From: Xylaria sp. FL1777
Lineage: Eukaryota > Ascomycota > Sordariomycetes > Xylariales > Xylariaceae
Direction of reading: 5' to 3'
Length of the DNA: 64,000 nt
NCBI GenBank assembly: GCA_022578965.1
Contig: MU400527.1
Location: forward strand, 434,001 to 498,000
Every line of letters starts with the position of its first letter. Within the stretch, counting starts at the first letter, position 1. The notes beneath the pieces are model-generated. The model saw only the letters and a list, made by a program, of their open reading frames with translations, ran no database searches and was not told where the DNA came from. Both the position numbers and the translations under genes were made by a program. This document shows, piece by piece, positions 46,001 to 56,671 of the stretch.

Positions 46001-46267
46001 ATGGCCGTTGTCGACCTCGATCTCATCGGTATAGAAGTTGATGACATCGTCGTCGCCGTCGAAGTCTTTGCCGTACTTCTCGAAGATGTCTTCAAAGGTG
46101 GACTTGAGCCTCGTAGCGGCCTTCGCGCGCCCTTTGTCGAGCTGGTATATGGGGTCTTGTGTAGCATCGAACTGGGCGGGGGTCATGGACAGCTCGTCTT
46201 GGTTTTCTTCGTCTTCGTCGCCGTAGGGAGACGGGTCAAGCCTCAAGCGCTTCAGGGGAGGCTCCAT
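43046..46267 (-). CDS. SCM3: CENP-A chaperone Scm3 (HJURP orthologue), large form
   Basis: One open exon of 1073 aa starting at the first ATG (MEPPLKRLRLDPSPYGDEDE). Scm3/HJURP binds CENP-A-H4 and loads it at centromeres. Evidence is the N-terminal block at about residues 33-94: DPIYQLDKGRAKAATRLKST, then EDIFEKYGKDFDGDDDVINF and DEIEVDNGHV, matching the Scm3 pattern FE.IF.KYG.D..G..DEIDL.TGEI.VDNGH. After this the protein is long, disordered and rich in Ser, Asp, Glu and Pro, as in other filamentous fungi. The last residues, RRCGQDGFECGRDFCFTCCV, form a tight Cys cluster of possible zinc-binding type. An open frame begins a few codons earlier with TTG and is not used. The gene is divergent from ATG6 with 538 bp between start codons. 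Confidence 0.85.
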   Translation of the reverse strand: MEPPLKRLRLDPSPYGDEDEENQDELSMTPAQFDATQDPIYQLDKGRAKAATRLKSTFEDIFEKYGKDFDGDDDVINFYTDEIEVDNGHVQSLENRKDGATEDSLSGDEEERILNGKSGGQRKKARSKSLIPANYTGYDQRLQFCSPWDEPPGLGTHRLSSLSFSSPYGSPPAFDFLRSTFGSGHVDPVWQAPDLPIQPPRYQYGSLTGIGGGQLGSISALSSHVTKRFASAKSFLRIAPTSSKADNGDAEEEEEDDIILGNTRRDNSPVLHIEDHEKARVSATSRNRSYPSSPNSSEQPPFLGIGLTEDELHSSSDDMRKERMKNTATGPLTADLVFTPHQSAKEDEGAQHQETATKSHNLRTLRCKKGRPKKLDTLKFSNVFNKESNPEFHSLRPNERRIEIIIPIMKRLLPTEKGQPAEESMPVADKCLQSSDMEQRIVVNEDIEITCPQDSPHTLHSNNSHGDAVHQLLTDSDSAKDLRVTGTNHTALTTEGPNHATGPSNIQQQQTEQTQEHTNFSSTDTLPHDETCFKTTCNEAGADPGSSLSGLNDFTNDAPLDNLHRAEQESDCDNEDNGMTLGQRLSPIPNVNVNGEQTAHDTNMKESVDKIQTVQHNLKEVSVQSASQQEVLGEGDADSPTEMSDISTADAVVLETAEFQEPQSPRLVNEHFPQNRPQLPHLGFPREELLPILCHTSDNTTAPYDVQLKGVLSISEVVNSHENRNSASEGDVGSRNPEHSAVSELTESDQYPGRDYLPPSFEVSEISDAQKRDTPEQTVHTNVLVAEIDGLQLDSDDQNPQKSPSIGLVELPDQDLSVFPAISDADSLSESSLPLSSRLTESDIQITTGIGRSPSPELGTPIGYTRTSQNASGTNVSPVPTTPTRKQGSRGTKRRNNHHRTPSSKRFPLTSLIPEGIDDESDDELSIAGSFSSTSSRLYSPFFRATPDDNNDLPPLLSTPRKKPRKHGLLTESPPSSARTPDRILGLGHNRNIPPATESRIGRRQARQRRDRPVHSSPLARRVAERLLSSPTKRHNVTPTRSSSMVPSPNGTLRRCGQDGFECGRDFCFTCCV

Positions 46268-46805
46268 CTTGGAATGGAATGTGATCGCATACCGCTTGCC
46301 ACATGGCAAAGGGTTGCTAATTATAAAAAGGCAGTCCTTGGCGGGAAGTGGAGTGGTGGGATGGCCTTTGATACAATGAAATGTGTTGTTGACAATGCGA
46401 AAGTGCCTCAGCCTACGGTCGCAAGCAGTTGTCGCAGCTTACACAGGGAAGTAAGTACCTAGGTACATTTTAATTAGGTAGTATATAAAGTCCCCCCACT
46501 GTAGGCTCGACGCGTTAGACGCGTGTTAGCAGCTGACCCCACGCCGAAGATCTGCTAGCTTCGATAATCTGCATTGCCCCACTCAGCTCAGCTTTAGGGC
46601 TTTAGGTACTAAGTACAGGTGTAGTGAGCTAAGATCAGCACATGACGTACAGGAGCATGTCTTGAGACGGCTACCTTGCCATCCACATCAAAGTTCGTCC
46701 CAGTTCGTCCCAGTTCAGGCGCGCACTCGCGAACACTATCTGCTAATTTGACTAAATGTGCAGCATGGGATTTCTCCCCGCTGCCGCTTTCAAACCAGGC
46801 ACGCT
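46268..46805. promoter_or_regulatory. divergent promoter region of SCM3 and ATG6
   Basis: 538 bp between two start codons. It includes AGTACCTAGGTACATTTTAATTAGGTAG near 46452 and a 10-bp direct repeat AGTTCGTCCC at about 46692-46711. No known factor site is assigned. Confidence 0.45.
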
Positions 46806-48401
46806 ATGTATTGCCAAAAGTGCAGAGCCCCTCTGAAGCTAGACGGATCGTTGGTCGACCTGAATCCAGCTGCCTTTGACCTCTTGACTGGTTCGCAATC
46901 ACTCTTATAGACTTATCTTGGTCCTCTCACTTTCTGTCATTACTGACATATACTGACACGGGTAGCTCCTCTTCCAGCTTCTTCATCTCAGCAGCAACCG
47001 AAACGCCCGCATGCCGCACGACCCTCTTATCCCAACGAGTCTGAACGCCGAGCTCTCTACGATAGAGTGTCCCAGAACGCCGGCCCTCCGACTTTTAAGA
47101 AACAAGGTAGTGGCATGCGTGGCGATGGACATCCTCGTGACAGTTCCGCCATGTCGTTCGTGCTCTTGACAGAGTCTCAAGTCGCCCCGCCTAGGTTGAC
47201 CACTCCCCATGAACAGCTAAGTCCTAGTCAGCAGCGCCGAGCCTCGTTCTCTACAGGCCAGCGCTCTGATGGTAGGGCTGCTCAACCCCATGAGACAGAG
47301 CGTATAAACCGACTGTTCGAGATTCTGTCTGCGCGATCCGATATTGACCATCCAATCTGTATTGAATGCACAGAGATGCTCGTCGATGGTCTACAGAAGA
47401 GGCTGGAATCTAGTGTTCGCGAGCGAGATGCCTATGCTAGCTTTTTGAAACAGGTCCAGGCCGATGTTCCCACCCAAGAAGACATTGCCGAATCAGAGCG
47501 TCTCCTCGCCCAGGCTAAAAAGGAGGAGGAAGAGTCGATGAAAGAGCTATTGAAGCTAGAAAAGGAAAAAGCGGCCTTAGATGAAGAGATAATGACCCTC
47601 GAAGAGGAGTCCCAGAAACTCGATATTGATGAGGAACAATTCTGGCGGGAGCGTAATGCCTTCGCCTCGAAGCTCACTGAGTTTCAAAACGAGAGGGACA
47701 GCATCAACTCCAAATTCGACCACGACTCCCAGCTCCTTGGAAAACTTCAACGCGCAAATGTCTACAATGACACTTTCTCTATACATCATGACGGTAATTT
47801 CGCCACAATCAACGGCCTTAGGTTAGGGAAGTTATCATCCAAGCCTGTTGATTGGCCTGAGATCAATGCAGCCTGGGGCCAAGCACTCTTACTTGTTGTC
47901 ACAGTGGCCGACAAACTAGGCTACAAATTCGATGGCTATGAACCCCTACCAATGGGATCAACGTCGAAAATAATAAAATACGAACATGTATCACCTTCCT
48001 CGAGCCGCGTGGGTGCTCATAGAAGCGGTCCGCCGCCAGCTCCTAAGAAGAGCGTGCTCGATCTTTACTGCACGGGAGATCTCCCTTTACAAATGTTGTG
48101 GAACCGGAGCTTTGATAAGGGCATGGTAGCGTTTCTGGAACTCGTCAGGCAATTGGGAGCCTCCGTACATGAGCAGACGAAAGTGACCGGACCCCATGCA
48201 TATTCTACTACTCCTCTAGTACTGCCTTATAAGATTGAAGGCGACAAAATAGGAGACGATAGGATTGGGCATTTCAGTATTAGGTTAGGAATCACAAATG
48301 ATGAAGGGTGGACCAAGGCATGCAAATTCGCCTTGACATGCTGCAAGTTCCTCATTGCACATGCAAGCAATGTAAGCCTTTTGGCAAACACGCGCCAATA
48401 A
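46806..48401 (+). CDS. ATG6: Atg6/Vps30 (Beclin 1), PI3-kinase complex subunit
   Basis: Exons 46806-46890 and 46966-48401 give 506 aa; donor GTTCGC, acceptor GGGTAG, phase 1. The first exon encodes MYCQKCRAPLKLDGSLVDLN with the N-terminal CxxC typical of fungal Atg6. A disordered stretch follows, then a BH3-like area, a coiled coil (about 150-270, rich in Glu/Lys/Leu) and the BARA domain with VYNDTFSIHHDGNFATINGL and DWPEINAAWGQALLLVVTVA. PMGSTSKIIKYE and the C-terminal FALTCCKFLIAHASN complete the domain. The protein scaffolds Vps34 in complex I (with Atg14) and complex II (with Vps38). A GTAAGC directly after HASN (48372) could be a donor for a further terminal exon; read through, the protein ends nine residues later. 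Confidence 0.95.
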
Positions 48402-49681
48402 GTAAACTTCGGTTGGGCATTACTACTACGTAGGGGTTGGAGTTGAGCGTCTATTCTTCAGAAAGTAATGATGTTTAGTGGCAAAATCTATACCATTAGT
48501 TACATGACATCGGCTAAATATTTATCTTTATTAAGGTGTTGTGGCATGAGAATGCTAGGATTTCCATGGAACGACGGATAGTATGACACAACACAATTGT
48601 GACCGGGCCCCTGACATCTCCACGCAAGATCACTGCGGATCTGCATAATCTAGCTTGACAAAATGCTTAATCTTCGCTTCTGGCGCAAATAATTAGGTGT
48701 GTGTATGTAATATTTAGTATTGTTGTAGTGGTAGGAGTTTCCCAGAAGATATGTTGTTGCCCCCTATTAGATTAACTAACCATCTCACAACGTTATATGA
48801 GAATTGCTCTGGCAGTCTAACTACCTACCGGTGCGGACCCCTTTTTGGGACACGCTGGAACTTGCGTTTTTCTCTAGTCACTCTGCTGAATTTTTTGGTG
48901 TGGTGGTACATGCGTTGTACCTAGCTATTCAAGCAATATAGTGGCTAGCAACTACCACTCAGCTAAAAAGTCCAAAGTAATATACCTACGATTGCCGTTT
49001 TTTTGCCATACATTTCGAACGGTCTTTCTTTTTTCATTTCAACAGACTTGTAACATTGTTTTATTTTTTAACATTGATGTTAAAACAACAGTGTACGGCT
49101 TGAAAAGGTTGGAACTGAGCTGGCCTTTGGTGTTGAATGTTAGATGAGCCATTCCGGACCAAAAATACAACACTGGCACCACTCATGACCTAAAATGGAC
49201 CCCTCCCCTATAGGTAGTTATCTAGGTTCTATGCCCACACATGTGCTCCATGCATTACAAGGTAATCTTACTCACTTGGTTCATGATTAATACAATAAGT
49301 TTTATTAACTCATAAGGTGAATAGAGAGAGTCCTTACTACTATGGGGGTACCTTGGTTAGAATGTCAAGGACTGGTTTTTTTAGAAAGGCAAATTTTGTT
49401 TATAGGCTGCGTGTAGAAATGCGATACGAAGTGGGATATACTTTGGGAACAGGGTATTATTAACCGTGATTTGGTGTCAGGACATGTGTAGTACGATTAA
49501 GGGTGTGTGATCATTATTTGACAAACATACACCACTGTAGAGGAGTTCACATCAATGTACGACATAGTATTGCATGGGAAAAGGTGAGATTTTATTTTCC
49601 GAAGAGAAAACCCCTGACGTGCCACCATGCGGCTATGGTCTAATCTAAATAGTAAGATGGGGAGAATGGGAACGCTTATCC
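48402..49681. other. intergenic, no gene seen
   Basis: Convergent spacer between ATG6 and the zinc-ribbon gene. T-rich at 49000-49080. No open frame above 70 codons, no repeat array. Confidence 0.55.
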
Positions 49682-50452
49682 CTAATGAGTTTCATGAGCT
49701 TCAGCCAGCGACCTAGATTGCGCCGTCAATCCGGTTCTTCTATCCTCATCAACCAGTAGCCAAATCGCGCCGCAAAAGATGCAATATGCGGTACTACGCC
49801 CAGTTGGTACAGTCCGGCATGCCGTAAACTTGCCACAATGAGAGCAATAGACGTCTAATGCTCTGTCCTCGCCAATTATGGGACGTCCGTTCTGCTGCGG
49901 CGCGTTGGGAGGCGAAAACGTTGGTGTTGGCGGACCATTAGTCGTCGTCTCTGTCGTTACACTCGAGTCTCTAGTGAATTGTACTGGGGCTACGGTCCAT
50001 TGGGGGGGTGCAGAGGGGACTGTAACGGCTGGATCCTGAGATAGGCGCGGCGATATTATCTGATACCCTTTGGGAGCTGTATATCCGGCACGGCTCAGCA
50101 TTTCGTTTAATGATGGGATGGTAGGAGGAAGGCGTGAACTAGATTGTTCTGGTGATCTATTCTGTTCAATCGCTGGCGTATTTCCCAAGTATTCGTGAAG
50201 CACATGTCGGAGAGGAGGGAGGGTACACAAAGCGGGATTGTGAGGTTCTCGAACCTCGAGTAGTATCGCAGGGTCCCTCGTAGGAGCATTGAAGTTACTA
50301 TTGGGGTAGAATTGGCTTTGAATATGTCCTTCTGCGGCCGGTCGATTTGATCTAGAGTTGGCGCTTCCGGAATGGTAAATAGAACCAGAGCGAGAATTGC
50401 CTCTACGATGGTTTCCGGACTGGCGCTTATTATGCAGACTCTTTTTCTTCAT
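49682..50452 (-). CDS. zinc-ribbon protein of unknown function (256 aa)
   Basis: A single-exon gene with ATG at 50452. The first 60 residues are basic and rich in Lys, Arg, Ser and Asn (MKKKSLHNKRQSGNHRRGNS), possibly a nuclear localisation region. The middle is Pro/Ser/Thr-rich, with a short predicted helix at PSLNEMLSRAGYTAPKGYQI. The C-terminus holds a zinc ribbon: C203-x2-C206 in YCSHCGKF and C224-x2-C227 in YCIFCGAIW, 17 residues apart, followed by a short acidic/basic tail. Such ribbons occur in transcription and RNA proteins, but no family is recognised. Isolated between two gene-poor stretches. Confidence 0.75.
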   Translation of the reverse strand: MKKKSLHNKRQSGNHRRGNSRSGSIYHSGSANSRSNRPAAEGHIQSQFYPNSNFNAPTRDPAILLEVREPHNPALCTLPPLRHVLHEYLGNTPAIEQNRSPEQSSSRLPPTIPSLNEMLSRAGYTAPKGYQIISPRLSQDPAVTVPSAPPQWTVAPVQFTRDSSVTTETTTNGPPTPTFSPPNAPQQNGRPIIGEDRALDVYCSHCGKFTACRTVPTGRSTAYCIFCGAIWLLVDEDRRTGLTAQSRSLAEAHETH

Positions 50453-52825
50453 GTTGTGATATGCCTTTGACGCTTGCTAGGGTGAAGAAAATTGTATGTG
50501 GCGTTTTCCTGTAGTTAGCTGCAACCAGCAACTAATAACATTAGCCCAAGTACCTCTCGATAGCAACAGGGGAGAAATTTGTGGTAAGAGACTTCTGGGG
50601 TGTGCTCCAGAAGCAGAGTATATATATATGAAATGGATGTCGTCCGGACGACTTTGTTTCTAAAGTCCTATGGTTGACTAAGTATTAGTTAGTCACACAC
50701 TGTATGAGTAATTTAGCGGGTAACATTCACCATAGGCTTGCCGAAGCAAGGCATAAGTCAATGTGTTTGAGAAAGGACCAGGCTAAGCGTATTATTCCAA
50801 GAACAGCACTCCCTTGCGTGTCGAGGATACCTTGATCATGTTAGGTCGAAGTACCCATGCTTGAGATGACAAACATGAAGGAAATTTCACAGTCTAGTTT
50901 CAACGACAAGATAGAAAAGATGCTACCAATTCTACATCAATATAGATGAAGTTTGGTTAGATTCAGTGCCTGGTATCCGTTGGTGCGCTCACGAATGGAT
51001 TTATGTCGAATATACACGTCGTCTGCGTTTTCCTAACAGAACAGGGGAATATCAACAAGTATGAACTTACGGAATTTAAATAAATTGTGCTATCTGTGCT
51101 AATAGGAATCCCTTCTATCTGTAAATTCTTGCTGGCTCTGTTGGAGCACATGTGTAACATCTATTCCAGTGGGTTCCCCGGTATATGTCGCTAGTAGCGC
51201 CATGGGAAACTAGGGTCAACCTCGTGCAGGAGAATTCACAATTTCTTCCTCTTTAGTGCTAGAGGAGTTTGCGTTTAGTATCCGTACCCAACGGCGGCAT
51301 ATATTGCCGTGGAAACAGGGTTTTGGGACAACTATCTAGGATAAATGTTCTCCCCTATCCTTGCTATTTGTATTTACGATATTCAGCAGAGGATTTCCTA
51401 ATAGCCAATCTCTGCCAGTAAGCAACATCAACTCCATGTCAGCGAGGGGCTAAAATATATTGCAAAGGGGGTAAAACAGTTAAGAAGGGAGTAAAGCGGC
51501 CCGATGTTGCTTGTCAGAATCCATGCTGTTATTTTCTTTGATCATGGCTATAATTCGCCTATAAATATAGGTATCTAGACCGCAGTTCTCTCAAAGATAA
51601 AGCACATAGACATTATTGGATCTAACGTTAATCATCACCACCGTTGATAAATCTTCTTTCAGCGCTTACATCACTCACGTGCGATGTAAACATCTCTATT
51701 TCTGGGTTCGTAAACGATGTGGAATGGTATGTATGTCCTGATTTTCCAGGATCGGAACGGGGTGGTATGAGAATCTCGGTATTGACGCGGAATTATTAGG
51801 GCGTTGATGATGGAGATATCGTGAAGGCAAGGCACTTGTGACATATCTAGATGGAGAAATGTGGCGGTGCTTTATCGAGATAGAACTGTGGCTGTACCAA
51901 ATTCAACCATCTACACCGTCTATGTCACATTGGGATTTACCTAGCCTTACAACTTTGTTCACAGCCCAACGACGAGACCTGCTCAGCTTTCCGAGGATAA
52001 TCGTGGTATCTGTTTATTACACAGATTTCACCTGAAAATCCACGTCGAATGCTTTACGTTTGGCAAACTTAGAAAGCCTTGCACTAATGGTAATACGTGG
52101 CCATACCGATTTTGTTTGCCATCCAGCGTTTGTAGTCAGCATCTGCAGTCAGCGTCTATAGCCAGCGACTGCAATTGACTGTCTGACGTGGCATGGTTGG
52201 CAACCTCTCACTGTAAGACTCTAACTGTGTACTTCAGGTGAGCACCTCTTCCCGTTGTTTCGAATGTCTCCCTGAAGCAATTCCCCGGTCGATGGCAGCT
52301 ATGCAAACGAAACGGCGCAAATGGCATGGTTCCTTTATAGACTGATATATCGCCCACTTTGATGTCATGGTGAAGTACTATCGGAAATCGTCCAAAGGAA
52401 GGGTGACCGCAGTGCGGCCTTCAGATAGAGGCTGGTCTCCTATTTCAGGGATTGCATGGTTAGAGTAGACTTTCTTCACTGCTTGACCCTATATAAATCC
52501 ATGGCCACAGAATTATGTACCGACTTCTGAATGGTCCAATTAATGTAACAACACAAATACGGATGCGGGCCTGTAACCCTCCATTGTGATAATGCAGATG
52601 GCCGTCTCCCCTCCTTCTTATGATGCGTCAGATCCAGGTATCAACCACTTCAGGGATGAAGACACATCTCATCTGCCCACATCAAGCTGGTTTTAACTCA
52701 AATTTAGAATAGCACGCAGTATAGCCACCTTCATCAACAACACTGGTTCAACGCCTGCTCCCTCTCGGAAGTAGTCGATACTATCTCCGACTTCGTCATA
52801 GATAGTCCTTTCATCAGCGCCCAAT
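50453..52825. other. 2.4-kb gene-poor spacer
   Basis: No open frame above 70 codons. It carries a 13-bp minisatellite (52124-52175) and AT-rich decayed-looking stretches. No tRNA or transposon coding sequence is evident. Confidence 0.5.
52124..52175 (+). repeat. 13-bp degenerate tandem repeat, 4 units
   Basis: CAGCGTTTGTAGT, CAGCATCTGCAGT, CAGCGTCTATAGC and CAGCGACTGCAAT follow each other without gaps from 52124. CAGC starts each unit. Confidence 0.85.
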
Positions 52826-54005
52826 ATGCGAAACACCTTCACCCATACGCCCGTGCCTCCTCAGAACGCTGGTGAGATGGATGCTGACGACATAACGGCC
52901 ATTTATGAGCAAGCGGGTGTGAATGCGAACAATCAGATCAATCACTATCTATTAGAGAGAGTTCCGAGTTTTCGGACATTGATGGACTTGAGAGATAAGG
53001 TATTCTTTAATCGCGAGTAGTGTCGTTCCTAGTAGCTCCGGTGGTAACTTTTCATTGTGTTAGGGATGGAATAACCCAGCCGGCGACGAGTACTTCGCGA
53101 AACAGCGACAAACTGCAGACACTCCCAACGACCAACAAGCTTATTTCTTCTTCGAAATGATGAAGACTGTTGGTCGAGAAATCCATAATGCTACTAGGGT
53201 CTTCAGGATTCGGGCACAAACTGGTCGGCGGCCGAAAATACTCGATACGTGCATGGCGCCCGGGGCTTTTCTGCATCTCGCGATGGAACATAACCCCGAA
53301 GCTCAGGCTCTTGCTTTCAGTCTTCCCCTGGAAAAAGGTGGGCACAAAGTGCTTGTCCCTCCCAACCCGAATATCACCGTTGAATTTGCCGATATCACTA
53401 TGTTGGCAGCGGACATGGGAGTCGACCATATTCCTTCGTCACATCCAGAAGCCCATGAATTTCTTGCTAGGAAATTATCGCCCGATGATGTCTTCGATCT
53501 CGCCATTTGCGACGGGCAAGTGCTCAGAACACATTCTCGGGCGGCTTACAGGGAGATCCGAGAGCCAATCCGGTTGAGTTTGACGCAGCTAGCCATTGCC
53601 CTCGAGCACATGAATCCAGGAGGAACTATGCTGGTCCTTCTGCATAAAGTCGAATCCTGGAAGTCCGTTCAGATATTACGAGCATTCTGCAGGTTTTCCC
53701 TTGTTAAGGTCATCAAACCGCGAAGAGCCCATGCAAAACGCTCGTCGTGCTACATGGTGGCCTCGAACATCCAGCCACAACATGAAGACGCCATTCAAGC
53801 TGTCCGGGCATGGAAACAGATTTGGAAAGCTGCCACATTTGATACAGAATCCGAGTTCTGTCGTCTATCCAAGTCTCTCGAACCAGATGTTGAAGAGGTC
53901 ATTGGGGATTTCGGTGTGAAGCTCGTGGGCCTGGGGACGAAAGCATGGGAGATTCAAGCAGATGCTCTAGCTAAAGCACCATTTGTTCGAGGCTCGCGGA
54001 CTTGA
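52826..54005 (+). CDS. FtsJ/RrmJ-like methyltransferase-domain protein
   Basis: Exons 52826-52999 and 53064-54005 give 371 aa; donor GTATTC, acceptor GTGTTAG, phase 0. The conserved core begins after splicing with the LRDKGWNN join. It shows motif I ILDTCMAPGAFLHLAM (a Rossmann SAM-binding loop, with MAPGAF in place of the usual AAPGGW), FADITMLAADMGV, FDLAICDGQVLR (acidic motif IV) and LALEHMNPGGTMLVLLHKVES (motif VI Lys). This is the layout of the FtsJ ribose-2'-O-methyltransferase family, though the fungal lineage-specific members have unknown substrates. The N-terminus (TAIYEQAGVNANNQINHYLLE) is helical and not part of the classic fold. No targeting signal is visible. Confidence 0.85.
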
Positions 54006-56671
54006 CAAGTATTCTCATATCAACTCAGAGGTCATTGTCTAGCTGTCAGTCCTGTGACGGGGTACGTACAATTGTATCAGTGGCTAAAAAAAGGTTGCCT
54101 GGCCGGGCTTTAGCGCAAAACCAACAATGAATGAGATCTCTCTTCAGTCAAAAGCCAAGATGCATGTACTAGGATTTACATCAGTCCCCTTTTAGTACTT
54201 TGTAGTGGCATAATGGCTCCGAAGTGTGATAAAATTGCTAGGGGGTTCTTCTATACTTTGTTAATCTAGAGCCAAGCCTCTTCTCGCGCCCCCTTATGAT
54301 CTCCTTCCCCATTGGAAAGTTCTTCACCTCTCGATTTCGGGAGACGATTGCCCTATCTGTCAAGACGGCTGCGGTCTTCTTCCTATTTGGATTCCATCTT
54401 ATTATTCGGCGTCATCCTACACCTGCATCACTAGCCGAGACATGCCACGTATAACGCGAATGTTCCGCACACCTTCTCCTCGGGCCAAGAGTGCGTAATG
54501 GCGTGACGAACTTCGTCAGATACCCCACAAGCATTCACTTGGATCCAGGATAGAATACCCCGTGAGCGTAATATATATGGATGCTGGCTCCCTTAGGGCT
54601 ATGTTAGTTCCGTGAAGCTTTGAGACATGGCTAGCTCGTTGCCGAGCATCCGAAGGAAACGTGCAGGACGCCATGGGAGATTATTGAACCCATGGATTTG
54701 GGTCATTTTAATAGTGGGATGACCCCATTCTGACTTCTTCTTCGGGCCAACATGCCGAGTTCTCACATTAGGTGAGCACACCGAGAACACATGGACTTGG
54801 GTCCCCCGCACTTGTGATGGTGATAACACTATTGAAGTTTCTGGTATTGTCTTAGCCTAGTGCTGATTATAAACCCATAGTGCAATGATTCATCCAATAA
54901 ATGGCCGTTCCGTTCTGTGACATGTCTTACCGACGTGCTTGGACATATCCGGATATGTCGGGGACCTGTGATTGGTCTTGACCAGAGCTGAGCCGTGAGG
55001 CGTCGAAGAGGCTGCAGTCTCACCTACGGGTGACCAGTTAAAATAGCCAGTATAACTTTAATCCGGATGAGGGAGCCAAAAGATATGTAAGTCTGCCGTT
55101 TGAAGAGCAAGTTTTTATGGTGTGCTATCCGGATGGCTCGGTGCCGAAGTTGAAAGAGGGAAACTTGGGCAAAATAAAATTTTCGTTTTTGAACCATTAT
55201 TATACTGATTCTCAACTAAATTTATTTTCGTTATTACTCATGAAAATTTCAACTTGTGAAACCGTATTCTAGCTGTATTTGTTTTTGCCTACTGAGTTTT
55301 ATGAATTTAATCATAGGACGTAAATGGCGAAAGAAACGCGTAAGTTTATGAGTAGAGAGTAAGAATGAAGGTGTGTAGCGCTCCCTGATTGTCACCAAAA
55401 TAATCTCATTACTCTAAAAGAACTGATAACCGTGATCAGAACAACTATGCCGTCGGGCCGGGCCTTCGATTGACGTATTACCCCAAGTAGATGTCTCTCA
55501 AATACAGGAGTTATCCTAGTGGCTGCCTCACTAGGATTGTTACGAATCAGAATACGTCCCATCTTTGGTACTGTCTCACCCCTTATCTAAGAGTCAGTGA
55601 GATTCACGAAGCTTCAGATGTGTATAAATGAAGCAGGGAGCTTCACAGCAAGTGTCGAAATTATGCAGTTCAACTTGGGGAAAATCTACGAATTTTTCAC
55701 AGCAATGGAAGAATATTGCCTGTGATTTTGCTTGTATGGCAAAAACGATACTGTCACTTACATTTTCGAGAAAACTACTGCATAGAGCATATACGGCAAG
55801 CTCCCTACAGGGTCGACGGGCGTAGTAATCGGACTATGGTAAGGTACTCTTTGATTTTGCTGCGTGAGGTTTTCTATCCTATTTTCTCACCCCCTCAAAA
55901 TATATGCTATCTTTGCTCAATCGTCATAGAAGTAAGCCAGATTAACACCTAAGTGACCTACATGAATCTACCAATCATAGGGGTATTCCGAACTAAACAC
56001 ACGACACTATGATATATTCTTCGTCGATGTGGTTGGGTATTGAAACCTAGTTGTTTTAAGCGAAACAAGAAAGAAAACCGGTGATTCTCGGGTCATTGGC
56101 CTAGTCAAGGACATTTTCTCGTCTATAGAGTTAAGAGAGGTTCGGTTCATGTGATAATAGATTTAGACTAATATGGTCCTAGGAAGATAAGGTCTCAAAC
56201 ATGTTAGTGGTCGATGGTTGTGCCATAAGGATCAGAGCTGGGGATGGTTCTTGAAGTGTATATCCACTTCTGATGTGAGCCACCATGACCGCAGGGTGGA
56301 AGTATCCACGTGGTCTGGGAATAACATCATTGGCGTTTGCGGCGGCTCGTTTGCCGTATTCGATCAACGCCACCTGCACTCTCGACGCCTTCAGATACCT
56401 TTTGAGGATCGACGTGGCATGATGTACTGCGCCCGCATGGAAACTCCAAGATTGGTCGGGCGTAGATAGAAAATATCATTGGGGTGCATTATGACTATTC
56501 ATAAACTAGTTCGCCGTATTATCGACTTACAAACTTTTGAGGAAGGTGGATGATCGGGAGTTGGGCCGTAGTTATATAAGTAGCAACTAGAAAGCCATAC
56601 CTGCATAGCCAATACTTCCAGCGTCATTTTTCTTTCTTTCTCTAGAATAATCATATCTATATCTTCTCGCG
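54006..56671. other. 2.7-kb gene-poor spacer
   Basis: Open frames of 60-80 codons on both strands have no domain. AT-rich at 55180-55330. Sequence words GTCGGGGAC and CCGGATAT recur loosely near 54950 but form no clear repeat. Confidence 0.5.
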
